From positions 1 through 38,603 of the forward strand of contig NZ_JAKKUR010000013.1 in the NCBI RefSeq assembly GCF_021890735.1: a DNA stretch of 38,603 nucleotides. Direction: 5' to 3'. A program made the position numbers and the translations under genes. The first letter of the stretch is position 1. Every line of letters begins with the position of its first letter. This document shows positions 30,309-37,475 of this stretch, piece after piece. This stretch comes from Thermanaeromonas sp. (GTDB lineage: Bacteria > Bacillota > DSM-521 > Neomoorellales > Neomoorellaceae). Under the pieces are notes generated by a model. That model was given only the letters and a program-made list of their open reading frames with translations. It was not told the DNA's origin and searched no databases.

Positions 30309-31157
30309 ATGCAGGGCATATGGGTGACCGAACTTCAAACTCCAAGCCTAGCTTTATCTTGCCGTGTTAAGAAAACCCTGCATCGGGAAAAAACGCCTTA
30401 CCAGGAGCTATGCATTGTGGATACCGAAGCCTTCGGCCGGATGCTGCTCCTGGACGATGTTATCCAGACCACAGTTAAAGACGAATTTGTCTATCACGAA
30501 ATGATCGCCCATGTTCCGCTAAATACCCATCCTCATCCCCAGGAAGTCCTCGTGATAGGTGGGGGTGACGGAGGAGCCATCAGGGAGATCATTAAGCATG
30601 CCAGCGTTACCCGGGCCGTTTTGGTGGAGATAGATGCCCGGGTGGTGGCGGCCGCACGGGAATATTTACCAGAGATCGCTTGTGGTCTGGATGATGCCCG
30701 GGTGGAGATACGGTTTGAGGACGGTATCGACCACGTGCGCCGTTTTGAATCCCAGTATGACGTGATAATAGTAGACTCCACGGACCCCGTGGGACCGGCG
30801 GAGGGCCTCTTTACCCGGGAGTTTTACCAGAATGTGTTCAAGGCTTTGAAGCCCGACGGATTGTTTGTCGCCCAGACGGAATCGCCGTTCCTTAACGGCG
30901 AGTTTATCAGGCGCGTATACTACGATATAGCCAGCGTTTTTCCTATAGCGCGCATTTATCTGGCCACGATACCCACTTATCCCGGAGGTCTGTGGACCTT
31001 CAGCCTCGGGAGCAAGCAATATGATCCTTTAGAGGTGGATCCTGCTCGTATACCACGTATTCCCACCCGTTACTATTCTCCGGAAATGCACCGGGCGGCT
31101 TTTATCTTACCGCCTTTTGTAGAGGAAATAATCCGGCCCGAAGAAGAAAGGGAATGA
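30309..31157 (+). CDS. speE: Spermidine synthase
   Basis: It transfers aminopropyl from decarboxylated SAM to putrescine. The 282 residues start with the small beta domain ([46 protein letters not shown]). The nucleoside-binding [15 protein letters not shown] and the catalytic loop [23 protein letters not shown] follow. The end [15 protein letters not shown] with [11 protein letters not shown] is also typical. GGGAGG is upstream of the ATG. It overlaps speB by ATGA, so the two enzymes are coupled. No SAM decarboxylase gene is in the window. Confidence 0.95.
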   Translation: MQGIWVTELQTPSLALSCRVKKTLHREKTPYQELCIVDTEAFGRMLLLDDVIQTTVKDEFVYHEMIAHVPLNTHPHPQEVLVIGGGDGGAIREIIKHASVTRAVLVEIDARVVAAAREYLPEIACGLDDARVEIRFEDGIDHVRRFESQYDVIIVDSTDPVGPAEGLFTREFYQNVFKALKPDGLFVAQTESPFLNGEFIRRVYYDIASVFPIARIYLATIPTYPGGLWTFSLGSKQYDPLEVDPARIPRIPTRYYSPEMHRAAFILPPFVEEIIRPEEERE

Positions 31158-32071
31158 AGAAGCAAGGGAGTAGATTTTACGCGGAGGAGTCGAAAGGAAA
31201 ATTGAGGGGTGAACTTGGTTTCTTGGAGGAAGGAGTATTCCTAGGGGGTAGCAACGATTACGAGGCCGCGCGGGCATGCCTCTTGGGTGTACCCTTGGAT
31301 GTGACTGGTACCTTCCGGCCCGGCAGCCGTTTTGCTCCCCAAGCCATCCGGGCTGTGTCGGAAGTTCTGGAGGAATTTAGCCCTGCCTTAAGGCGGAGCC
31401 TTAGGGAAGTGGCTTTCTGCGATTTAGGGGACCTGGAGATGGTACCCGGGCAGGTAGAGGAGAATCTCGGCCGTATAGAAGAGGCCGCCTTTAAAATAAT
31501 GAAAGAAGGTAAGATCCTTTTGTCCCTCGGGGGTGAGCACCTGGTAAGTTACCCGCTGATCCGCGCGGCCCGAAGTCTTCATCCCGAGTTGGCCGTGTTA
31601 CATTTTGATGCTCACGCGGACCTGCGGGAGGAATACCAGGGTAAGAAGTATTCCCATGCTACGGTCATGCGCTTGGTAGCAGAGGAGATAGGAGCAAGCA
31701 ACCTCTATCAATTTGGTATTCGCTCCTGTACCTGGGAGGAATTAATTTACGGGAGCGAAAACACTAACTTTTTCTTAGACCATATTGAGGTACCGTTATC
31801 CAAATTGGCGCCGGAACTGAAAAGTCGCCCTCTGTACCTTTCCCTGGATATAGACGTTGTAGATCCCGCCTATGCTCCGGGTACCGGCACTCCGGAGCCG
31901 GGCGGTTGTACACCTCAAGAGCTTTTTTCTGCTCTATACTTGCTTAAAGGAGCTAATGTGGTAGGCTTGGATTTAGTGGAAGTATGTCCGGCTTACGATA
32001 CGGGAAATATAACGGCGATCCTGGCTGCAAAGCTGATCCGTGAAGCCATCCTTGCTTTTACCCCTTCTTAA
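31154..32071 (+). CDS. speB: Agmatinase
   Basis: Agmatinase hydrolyses agmatine to putrescine and urea, supplying the substrate of SpeE. The 305 residues have the arginase-fold Mn2+ ligands in order: [24 protein letters not shown] and [22 protein letters not shown]. The early segment [22 protein letters not shown] is also characteristic. The final helix ([26 protein letters not shown]) is complete. The N-terminal 25 residues are a little longer than usual. It is the last gene of the operon before a strong terminator. Confidence 0.94.
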   Translation: MKKQGSRFYAEESKGKLRGELGFLEEGVFLGGSNDYEAARACLLGVPLDVTGTFRPGSRFAPQAIRAVSEVLEEFSPALRRSLREVAFCDLGDLEMVPGQVEENLGRIEEAAFKIMKEGKILLSLGGEHLVSYPLIRAARSLHPELAVLHFDAHADLREEYQGKKYSHATVMRLVAEEIGASNLYQFGIRSCTWEELIYGSENTNFFLDHIEVPLSKLAPELKSRPLYLSLDIDVVDPAYAPGTGTPEPGGCTPQELFSALYLLKGANVVGLDLVEVCPAYDTGNITAILAAKLIREAILAFTPS

Positions 32072-32095
32072 GACAAGAATAAAGAAGCGTAATAT

Positions 32096-32134
32096 AAAGA
32101 AGGCCTCCTTCCGTAACGGGAGGAGGCCTTCTTT
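32096..32134 (+). terminator. Terminator of speE-speB
   Basis: An 18-bp stem (32096-32113 with 32117-32134, one G-U pair). It ends with CTTCTTT. Between here and the tRNA fragment at 32279 I see no gene. Confidence 0.85.
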
Positions 32135-32278
32135 GCCCTTGCATGTGCCGGGAGGGAGGCAAGTTAGAAGGAGCTTTTGCTTTTAGTGGCGCTTTCCACT
32201 TTTAAGGAATCCGCATAAATAAAGCCACCTCCAGTATTTCTGAAGGCGGCCGCAGGGAGAGGATTATGCATATTTATT

Positions 32279-32332
32279 TGGTGCCCCAGGGCGGAATCGA
32301 ACCGCCGACACGAGGATTTTCAGTCCTCTGCT
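32279..32332 (-). other. tRNA-Phe(GAA) 3' fragment, likely integration scar (att site)
   Basis: The minus strand reads AGCAGAGGACTGAAAATCCT and on through variable loop, T arm (GGCGG-TTCGATT-CCGCC), CTGGGGC, A and CCA. It is a perfect 3' part of a tRNA-Phe from the end of the D stem, with the anticodon loop CTGAAAA (GAA). The acceptor 5' strand and D arm are absent; the upstream sequence does not match a tRNA. Partial tRNA 3' ends of this kind mark integrase-mediated insertion, with the intact tRNA at the other element end. Confidence 0.85.
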
Positions 32333-32441
32333 TGGATTCCGCAAGCTCCAGGCTTGAAAAATCTAGCTTCCTCTGCTTCAGGCCACCTTCAAGAACAGGG
32401 GATTCTAATGCTTCTTTTTCACTATTATTCGCCACATTTTC

Positions 32442-32481
32442 GCAAAATCCTGCTCAAGTGGAGGAGTTTTTTAAAAGGGCC
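32442..32481 (-). repeat. 40-bp repeat, right copy (inverted partner at 117-156)
   Basis: Matches the reverse complement of 117-156 at 39 of 40 positions. It encodes the last residues (ALLKNSST) and stop of the zinc-finger gene and a few bases beyond. Confidence 0.85.
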
Positions 32482-33530
32482 TCTAGTTTTTGCCTCTCCC
32501 GGTAGCGGTGGCTTTTGGCCGAGTGCTTGCAGGTATCGGAACAGTATTCCCGGTTTTTGTTGTAGCACCCACGCAAATCAAAAGGCTTCCCGCACCACTT
32601 GCACACCTTTACGTTGTGGCCGCAAAGGAGGATGTAAAACTGCAGGTACATGGCCTGAAGAAGATTTTTCGGCCTGATTACCGGCCTGAGTTTAAAAATA
32701 TCGTCTTTGGGATTACTGATTTTCTCAAGGCCAGTGTAGCTCAACCCCACATCGGCCAGTTTTTCCTCTATCTTCTCACGAATGTAGTACAGCCCAGCCA
32801 CCTGGTAGAACTCAAGCGGGTTGCGGTTTATTTCTTCGAGCGTGGCCGAAAAAGCAACATGGCCTTTCCCAAAACTCCTGCCTGCGGCTTCTTCAAAAGT
32901 TTCGCCTTCCTGCATTTCCACCTCGAAAGGCCAGTAAACGGCTTTTGTGTGACACTCCTTCCCGACTAACTGTCTAATGCCTGGGTGTAAGGCTACAAAC
33001 CTTATCCACTCTCTCATGCCGTCCAAATCCCGTTGCGTGACCTGCCGGAACTTATCCCACAAATCGGCCAGGGTTTCAGCTTCCCGCCAGAAATCCGCAA
33101 GGCTTTCCCAACTGTGTATGTGCCCATCAGCGTCAACATGAACTCCCAGAAAGCCGTACTGTGAGACCCACTTCTTTATTGCGGCTTTTTTGTTTCTCCC
33201 CTGCCTCACTTCTTTCACAAGGCGGCATAGCGAAGGAATCAAGTCGGCAGTCTCAAAGGCGTTGTAGGTGCTTTTTTCGCTGCGTTTCTCTGCCTCAAGC
33301 ACGTCTTCGATTTCTTCGGGTTTTCGCTGCAAGTCCACTCCCTGGGCCTTCAAATAGTCCAGATAAGCCTGGGCCTCTTTCTTTCCTGTTCCTGGCGGCA
33401 ATCCCATAAGAAAATGTCGTTTCTCCCGCCAAACCCAACCTTTGCCCCACTTGTACCTCGTGTACACCGTCTGCTCAAACCGGCACTCCACCGGGAAATG
33501 CTGGTAGAGCGAATGCATACCCATTTGCAT
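32454..33530 (-). CDS. Unknown protein with C-terminal zinc-finger (CGNR-like)
   Basis: A 358-residue protein. Its C-terminus has CKWCGKPFDLRGCYNKNREYCSDTCKHSAKSHRYRERQ, a four-cysteine finger with the arrangement of CGNR-type zinc ribbons (C-x2-C-xn-C-x4-C and a basic helix). The rest shows helical segments (AQAYLDYLKAQGVDLQRKPEEIEDVLEAE, SLADFWREAETLADLWDKF) without a recognised fold. The start is placed at 33530, where AAAGGGGGT precedes ATGCAAATGGGTATG; in-frame ATGs at 33524 and 33518 are alternatives. The start overlaps a tandem-repeat array. It is divergent from an Xre gene. Its last eight codons lie in a repeat shared with 117-156. Confidence 0.75.
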   Translation of the reverse strand: MQMGMHSLYQHFPVECRFEQTVYTRYKWGKGWVWREKRHFLMGLPPGTGKKEAQAYLDYLKAQGVDLQRKPEEIEDVLEAEKRSEKSTYNAFETADLIPSLCRLVKEVRQGRNKKAAIKKWVSQYGFLGVHVDADGHIHSWESLADFWREAETLADLWDKFRQVTQRDLDGMREWIRFVALHPGIRQLVGKECHTKAVYWPFEVEMQEGETFEEAAGRSFGKGHVAFSATLEEINRNPLEFYQVAGLYYIREKIEEKLADVGLSYTGLEKISNPKDDIFKLRPVIRPKNLLQAMYLQFYILLCGHNVKVCKWCGKPFDLRGCYNKNREYCSDTCKHSAKSHRYRERQKLEALLKNSST

Positions 33531-33562
33531 ACCCCCTTTGCATACCCATTTGAATACCTTCC
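33514..33562 (+). repeat. Four tandem 12-13-bp repeats at a divergent gene pair
   Basis: TGCATACCCATTTG at 33514 and 33539, with a variant TGCATACCCCCTTTG at 33526 and a weaker copy TGAATACCTTCC at 33551. They lie over the start of the zinc-finger gene and upstream of it, in the region shared with the divergent Xre gene. They look like binding sites for a regulator, perhaps that Xre protein. Confidence 0.65.
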
Positions 33563-33639
33563 AATACATGCTAATGCCTGCTAGCTTTAAATGTAGCAAA
33601 CACAAGCTCAAACTGCAACCGGGAGAAAGGGGGTAGCCT

Positions 33640-33885
33640 ATGGTTACTAATCTTCGCCTGCTTCGGGTACGCAAAGGGTTAACCGTTAGAAAAGTGGCGG
33701 CCCAACTCGGTGTCAATGAAACCTGGTATTGCCGGATGGAAAGAGGCCAGAACTACATTCCGCCACACTACCGCCAAAAACTGGCCGAGTTTTTCGGTGT
33801 TCCCGTCTCCGAAATCTGTGACCCGACCACCGGCTGGCCGGTATTGATAGACCAGCCAATGCCGAAGCTAGTGCGGAAGGCGTAG
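33640..33885 (+). CDS. Xre-family helix-turn-helix regulator
   Basis: An 81-residue Cro/CI-type protein. LRLLRVRKGLTVRKVAAQLGVNETWYCRMERGQ forms the helix-turn-helix, followed by HYRQKLAEFFGVPVSEI. The last 20 residues are a short tail. The ATG has GAAAGGGGGT upstream. It is divergent from the zinc-finger gene across about 110 bases with tandem repeats, so it is the likely local regulator of the element. Confidence 0.88.
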   Translation: MVTNLRLLRVRKGLTVRKVAAQLGVNETWYCRMERGQNYIPPHYRQKLAEFFGVPVSEICDPTTGWPVLIDQPMPKLVRKA

Positions 33886-33971
33886 CCAGCAGAACAAGTG
33901 AATACTCCTCGTCGAGGAACCCGAGAGGGAGAAGGCGAGGCAATGAGGTAATCTCCGGGAGGTGTACCCTT

Positions 33972-34133
33972 TTGTCTCCGGAAGCTAAAGCCCGAAGGCG
34001 AGAGAACCGGCGAAGAGCTAGGCGGCTAATGAAAATGTTGGCTTGCGAACGGGAGTTTAGAAGCTGGGCGGGAATCAATGACCCAACCCTTGGAGTGGTG
34101 TTGAGGAAGATACAAAGAGGCCGGGCGATATGA
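33972..34133 (+). CDS. Small basic ORF
   Basis: A 53-residue frame beginning with TTG (MSPEAKARRRENRRRARRLM) and ending KIQRGRAI. GGGAGG lies eight bases before the start. The strongly basic N-terminus suggests nucleic acid binding. No family recognised; the TTG start and short length leave real doubt. The stop lies in the loop of the hairpin at 34118-34140. Nothing else coding is seen in 33886-34169. Confidence 0.35.
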   Translation: MSPEAKARRRENRRRARRLMKMLACEREFRSWAGINDPTLGVVLRKIQRGRAI

Positions 34134-34141
34134 CCCGGCCT
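34118..34141 (+). terminator. Hairpin after the small basic ORF
   Basis: AGGCCGGG (34118-34125) pairs with CCCGGCCT (34134-34141) around an 8-base loop. Only TTAAG follows, so it is a weak terminator or a structured leader for the next operon. Confidence 0.45.
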
Positions 34142-34169
34142 TAAGCCTTTGAAAGGGGGGGGAACTTCA

Positions 34170-34538
34170 ATGAAGGCTATCCCAATCAGGGCCTGCGTAG
34201 GTGGCCGTTGGGCCATAGCGGGAAAACTTATCCCCGGCGACCCTGCAATTTTTGAGCAACGAATAAAGCCCGGCGACATCCTCCGCATTGAAGGAGCGGC
34301 AGGTATTGACCTGGTGTATGACCCACCCTTGCCGGAAAACACGGTTATTCGGCACATAACAGCAGTGGCAACCTTCGAGATACCGCTAGCGGTGTTAAAA
34401 ACCCATCCCAAAACACGTATTCGCCAAGTAGGGAGCTTACACCCTAAGCGGATGTACCTGCCATACCGCTATTGGCGGAACGTGAACGAGGAGCAGGAAC
34501 AGCTTACATTCGCATGGGTAGGTGAGGCTTCGGTATGA
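34170..34538 (+). CDS. Unknown protein upstream of the primase
   Basis: A 122-residue protein, MKAIPIRACVGGRWAIAGKL and on, with alternating beta-type segments (IKPGDILRIEGAAGIDLVYD, NTVIRHITAVATFEIPL). No family recognised. ATG 34170 is preferred over an upstream in-frame ATG (34149) because GGGGGGGGAACTTCA gives a ribosome site at the right distance. Its stop overlaps the primase start by ATGA, so it is co-translated with it and probably works in replication or its control. Confidence 0.7.
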   Translation: MKAIPIRACVGGRWAIAGKLIPGDPAIFEQRIKPGDILRIEGAAGIDLVYDPPLPENTVIRHITAVATFEIPLAVLKTHPKTRIRQVGSLHPKRMYLPYRYWRNVNEEQEQLTFAWVGEASV

Positions 34539-36331
34539 GCTTGCCTGCTGAAAGATTAACCGAGGCCCAGGCCCAACAAGGCTTGGGCCTCTCTATTTGG
34601 TGGCGGCCAGCCAAGGTAGCCCTCTACGACCGGGGCTGGAGGACGCTCCACTACCCTGATTATACGCTATTTTTAGCGACAGCGAAAGGGAGAAGAAGCA
34701 AGGCTATTTCTCCCTCACCGATTGGGGTAGACGGTAAGGTGTACTACATCGGCTTCGACATAGACACCGGGCCGGAGGCGGTACGGAAACTTTTGAGTGC
34801 CTTACCGCCTAACTGTGTGCCGCTTGTGAGCAGGAGCGGGGGCAGGAACGGAAATGGCTACCATGTATGGCTTTTCCCTTCCGAACCGCTAGAGGTGCAA
34901 ACCGCCGTTTCCTTCGCCAAGGTGGTGCGGGAGAAAGCGGGCGTTCTTTGCGAAATCAGGCCCACAAGCCGGAGAAGCTTATGTTTGAAGTGGCCCGGGC
35001 AGCGACACCCTGAGAGTGGCCTACAGGAGGTTTTCGTACCGCTCGACGACCTAAACGACACCGAACGGCTGGACACTCCTGTTATCCTCCAAATGCTCAC
35101 CGAAGGGTGCTACCGAACACCAATAGAAGTCGTTGAGGGCTTCGTTGAGGCCCATTGTTCCAAAAAGCCGAAGACCAAAAAGCAGGCCACCGCCAAGGCC
35201 AGGCCAGCCCAGCGGGTGGAAGGCCACTGGCTGGAGGTCTTCAAAGACGAGCAAGCAGGTTTCCGGTTGCTTGAGCTTTTCGGCAAGCATGTTAGGGTCA
35301 GTCGGCTAGGGCGGGCTTTCAAGTGTCCAGTCCACAATGAGCGGCGGCCAAGTGCCACCTTTATCCGGGATAGCAACGGGCTTATCGCCTTCCATGACTG
35401 GCACTTCGAGAAGTATGGCCTTGAAAGCGAGTTCTTCACCCTACCGGAACTTTACCATGCACTCAAGACCAAAAGCGAACTCCACAGGCTTGACCGCCGT
35501 GAACAAGCGGCCACCGCCAAGGAGCTAGCTTTCCTGCTTGGTTTCACCAATCCACTTGTAGAAGAAATCTCAAGCAAGTGGTTAGAGTCCACTAGAATCC
35601 TTCTCAAGCTAGGCGTGATTACCGACCTTATCTTTAAAAGATTGGTTACAACGCCAACACCGAAAGATTGGCTCAAAGCCTTGAATCTCAACGGTTTGAG
35701 TGATTTTGAAAGGGTTTGGGTGATGTGTTTTTGGTGCTTCATCCAGGACGCAATGGACGGCAAAGCGGTAACGGTAATGAGCAAGCGGTTTCTTGGCGAT
35801 AAGGCAGGCGTGAAGTATTGGGCTGTCAATAGAATCCTGAACCTGCTTTGTAGCTTGGGCCTCTTAGAAAAGTGTGAAGTGGTGAAGCATGGGAAACGTC
35901 TAGGTGCTGATAGGTACAGGCTTTGCAGGGTGAATGAAGCCGAAGCAAAACGACGGTTTGACTTGCTTTTCCCTGAAGGCAAGTTTAACCTCCGACAGTT
36001 TAAGGCTTCCCTGGTGGCGGAGCGGCTTGGCGAAGAGACGGCCAAAGCCATATTCCGGCGGCAGGGTGGAAAGGTATCCGAAGACCATTCCAAGGATATT
36101 CAAATACCTTCCGAAGGCCTCGGCATATCCTCGGAGGATATAGGCATATCCTTGGAGGATATTCAGGCCATTGAAGCGGCCATTAAGCGGCTTGCCGAAG
36201 AAATCGGCAGGCTTGAGGAGGCGGGCGATGTGTCGAGGGTTAACGATTTGGTGCGGCAGGCTGTTGCTTTGGGCAGGCGGAGGCTAGCCCTACTTAAGCG
36301 GGGGGATTATACTGCAAAAATTGCAGTTTAG
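34535..36331 (+). CDS. Primase-like replication protein of the element (archaeo-eukaryotic primase type)
   Basis: A 598-residue protein. The segment YIGFDIDTG (residues 71-79, D75 and D77) followed by SRSGGRNGNGYHVWLF (99-114) is the catalytic pattern of AEP primases such as those of TOTE-type and plasmid replication proteins. Residues 258-300 hold CPVHNERRPSATF, like a CHC2 zinc finger, but its second cysteine pair is replaced by FHDWH. Residues of about 405-470 look like a winged helix (VMSKRFLGDKAGVKYWAVNRIL). A heptad repeat (IQIPSEG, LGISSED, IGISLED) and a coiled coil end the protein. It probably primes replication of the element. Confidence 0.75.
   Translation: MSLPAERLTEAQAQQGLGLSIWWRPAKVALYDRGWRTLHYPDYTLFLATAKGRRSKAISPSPIGVDGKVYYIGFDIDTGPEAVRKLLSALPPNCVPLVSRSGGRNGNGYHVWLFPSEPLEVQTAVSFAKVVREKAGVLCEIRPTSRRSLCLKWPGQRHPESGLQEVFVPLDDLNDTERLDTPVILQMLTEGCYRTPIEVVEGFVEAHCSKKPKTKKQATAKARPAQRVEGHWLEVFKDEQAGFRLLELFGKHVRVSRLGRAFKCPVHNERRPSATFIRDSNGLIAFHDWHFEKYGLESEFFTLPELYHALKTKSELHRLDRREQAATAKELAFLLGFTNPLVEEISSKWLESTRILLKLGVITDLIFKRLVTTPTPKDWLKALNLNGLSDFERVWVMCFWCFIQDAMDGKAVTVMSKRFLGDKAGVKYWAVNRILNLLCSLGLLEKCEVVKHGKRLGADRYRLCRVNEAEAKRRFDLLFPEGKFNLRQFKASLVAERLGEETAKAIFRRQGGKVSEDHSKDIQIPSEGLGISSEDIGISLEDIQAIEAAIKRLAEEIGRLEEAGDVSRVNDLVRQAVALGRRRLALLKRGDYTAKIAV
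36122..36163 (+). repeat. Two adjacent 21-bp repeats inside the primase gene
   Basis: GGCATATCCTCGGAGGATAT and GGCATATCCTTGGAGGATAT follow each other directly, each with one more base, and match at 19 of 21. Each is nearly palindromic (ATATCC...GGATAT). They encode the heptads LGISSED and IGISLED. They may be iterons inside the rep gene or only a protein repeat. Confidence 0.6.
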
Positions 36332-36354
36332 CGGTAGACTGCAAAATTTGCAGT
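36311..36354 (+). promoter_or_regulatory. Pair of palindromic operators after the primase gene
   Basis: ACTGCAAAAATTGCAGT (36311-36327) and ACTGCAAAATTTGCAGT (36338-36354), 16 of 17 identical, centres 27 bases apart. The first spans the last codons and stop of the primase gene, and both precede the small membrane gene. Repeated palindromes at this spacing are typical of a dimeric repressor. Confidence 0.7.
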
Positions 36355-36390
36355 ATGGCCCAGGATACACCGCAGAAAGGAGGTTTACCC

Positions 36391-36501
36391 ATGAGGAAGC
36401 TAGCCCGACTTTATTTCCTGGGTGGGGTACTCTACCCTCTTAGCTGGACGTTAGCGGCAGTAGGGGCTATGCTGTTATTGATGGCCCTCTTTTCGAGGTG
36501 A
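36391..36501 (+). CDS. Small membrane peptide
   Basis: A 36-residue ORF: MRKLARLYFLGGVLYPLSWT and on, a basic start then one long hydrophobic segment to ALFSR. AAAGGAGG lies eight bases before the ATG, a very good ribosome site, and two operators lie just upstream. No family recognised. It could be a holin-like, toxin-like or signalling peptide; the role is not known. Confidence 0.55.
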   Translation: MRKLARLYFLGGVLYPLSWTLAAVGAMLLLMALFSR

Positions 36502-36575
36502 GGCTTTTTGACAGCACTCCCTACGCACATAAGGCTTTTTTGCAAGGACATATTCCCTGGTAGAGAAGGGGCGAG

Positions 36576-36911
36576 ATGACCAGGAAGAAAAGCCTCTTGC
36601 CCAAGCCGGTGTTTGGCTTAATCGAATATCTCTTGGGCGAGTATGACCATATGCTTGGGCTACTACAAAGCGAAGACCCGTTGATTCCTAGCACTACTCT
36701 CCTCGGTGCTGTCAGGCGTGTTCTTGCCATCAGTAGGGCACTCGACCGCCTCCAACCCCACCACCGCCGTCTTTTTGAACTGTGCTACCGGCGGAAACTA
36801 CCGAGAAGCCGGGTCTGCCTGGAAATGGGGATAAGCGAAGAAGCCTTTCTCCGCTACCGCCGGGAGCTGGTGTTAGCTGTGGGTCAGGAACTCGGGTTTA
36901 TTTTGGCCTAG
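36576..36911 (+). CDS. Sigma-70 region 4-like (ArpU/RinA-type) regulator
   Basis: A 111-residue helical protein. The second half, LDRLQPHHRRLFELCYRRKL, PRSRVCLEMGISEEAFLRYRREL, has the form of a sigma-70 region 4 helix-turn-helix as in phage late-transcription regulators (ArpU/RinA type). The first half (VFGLIEYLLGEYDHMLGLL) is typical of such proteins, which follow replication genes. The assignment is by overall pattern only. ATG with GGGGCGAG upstream. The stop codon lies in the arm of a large inverted repeat. Confidence 0.6.
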   Translation: MTRKKSLLPKPVFGLIEYLLGEYDHMLGLLQSEDPLIPSTTLLGAVRRVLAISRALDRLQPHHRRLFELCYRRKLPRSRVCLEMGISEEAFLRYRRELVLAVGQELGFILA

Positions 36912-36975
36912 AAGCGGGGTTTTTCCCTTGCGGGGATATTTCCTATGCACCCCCACCCAAAAACCCGCTTCTAGG
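36907..36975 (+). repeat. Inverted repeat with 33-base loop spanning the gene end
   Basis: CCTAGAAGCGGGGTTTTT (36907-36924) is the inverse of AAAAACCCGCTTCTAGG (about 36958-36975), with one extra G. The left arm includes the stop codon of the sigma-4-like gene. It may act as a terminator or as a cruciform at the edge of the gene-free region. Confidence 0.7.
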
Positions 36976-37475
36976 CGGCGGTATAAATGGCAAAACTGGC
37001 AGAAGGTGGTGGGTGTTAAGCTAACATTAACGAAGGCTTTGGAAAGTTTAACACCTTAACGGGCGGCGGAGGCGTAACAAGGGTAACGAAGTTGTGGAGA
37101 AGCGTAACAGGCCAGCCCAAGGGTGTAGTGCAACAAACCCCTGGGGAAGTGCAACATTGCAACCTTGACAAGCGTGGCACCAGGCGGGAGGGTAGGGGTG
37201 CAAAATCCCTGGAACCGCCAGCATGTAGACCGCCGGGCCGGTGCTTTGCACACCGCCGCAAAATGGCGTAAAAAAACGGGGAGGAGCAAAAAGGCACATT
37301 TTAGGCACAAAAAGGTAGCAAAAAAGAGAGGCAAAAAGGAGGCAAAACCGAAGCATTTCCGGCGGGGTTAAAACTTCTCTCTTTCTTCTCTCCTTTCTCC
37401 CTCCGCAAAAAGGAGGGGGCAGAAGTAGGATAAAAGTGGGATGAAAGTGGGGCATTCGGCGGGAGGGATGAACAG
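36976..37475. other. Gene-free repeat-rich stretch, candidate origin
   Basis: About 500 bases with no convincing gene. The left part (37020-37110) has seven TAAC motifs, mostly in pairs that recur about every 27 bases. Next come two GTGCAAC motifs and GTGCAAC with TTGCAAC. The right part (37280-37420) is purine-rich with repeated GGCAAAAAGG-like units. Clustered short repeats downstream of a replication gene are what an iteron origin would look like, but this is inference. Confidence 0.45.

Noticed and set aside
32279-32360. A complete tRNA-Phe gene
   Set aside because: The acceptor 5' strand and D arm are missing upstream of AGCAGAGGACTG, so it cannot fold into a full tRNA.
32266-32505. A 79-codon plus-strand frame at the tRNA-Phe fragment
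   Set aside because: Its start is the tRNA fragment itself and its rest lies in the 3' region of the zinc-finger gene. It is not a gene, although its QNPAQVEEFFK part recurs in the 40-bp repeat.
35452-36093. A 213-codon minus-strand frame over the primase gene
   Set aside because: Antisense shadow, with Ser/Arg/Leu-rich composition and no ribosome site.
37280-37420. Possible CRISPR array
   Set aside because: The repeated GGCAAAAAGG-like units are short and irregular, with no constant-length spacers.
37016-37455. Three minus-strand and one plus-strand frames in the repeat-rich stretch
   Set aside because: Low-complexity composition (Pro, Leu, Phe, Cys or Lys rich), no ribosome sites, and no family resemblance.
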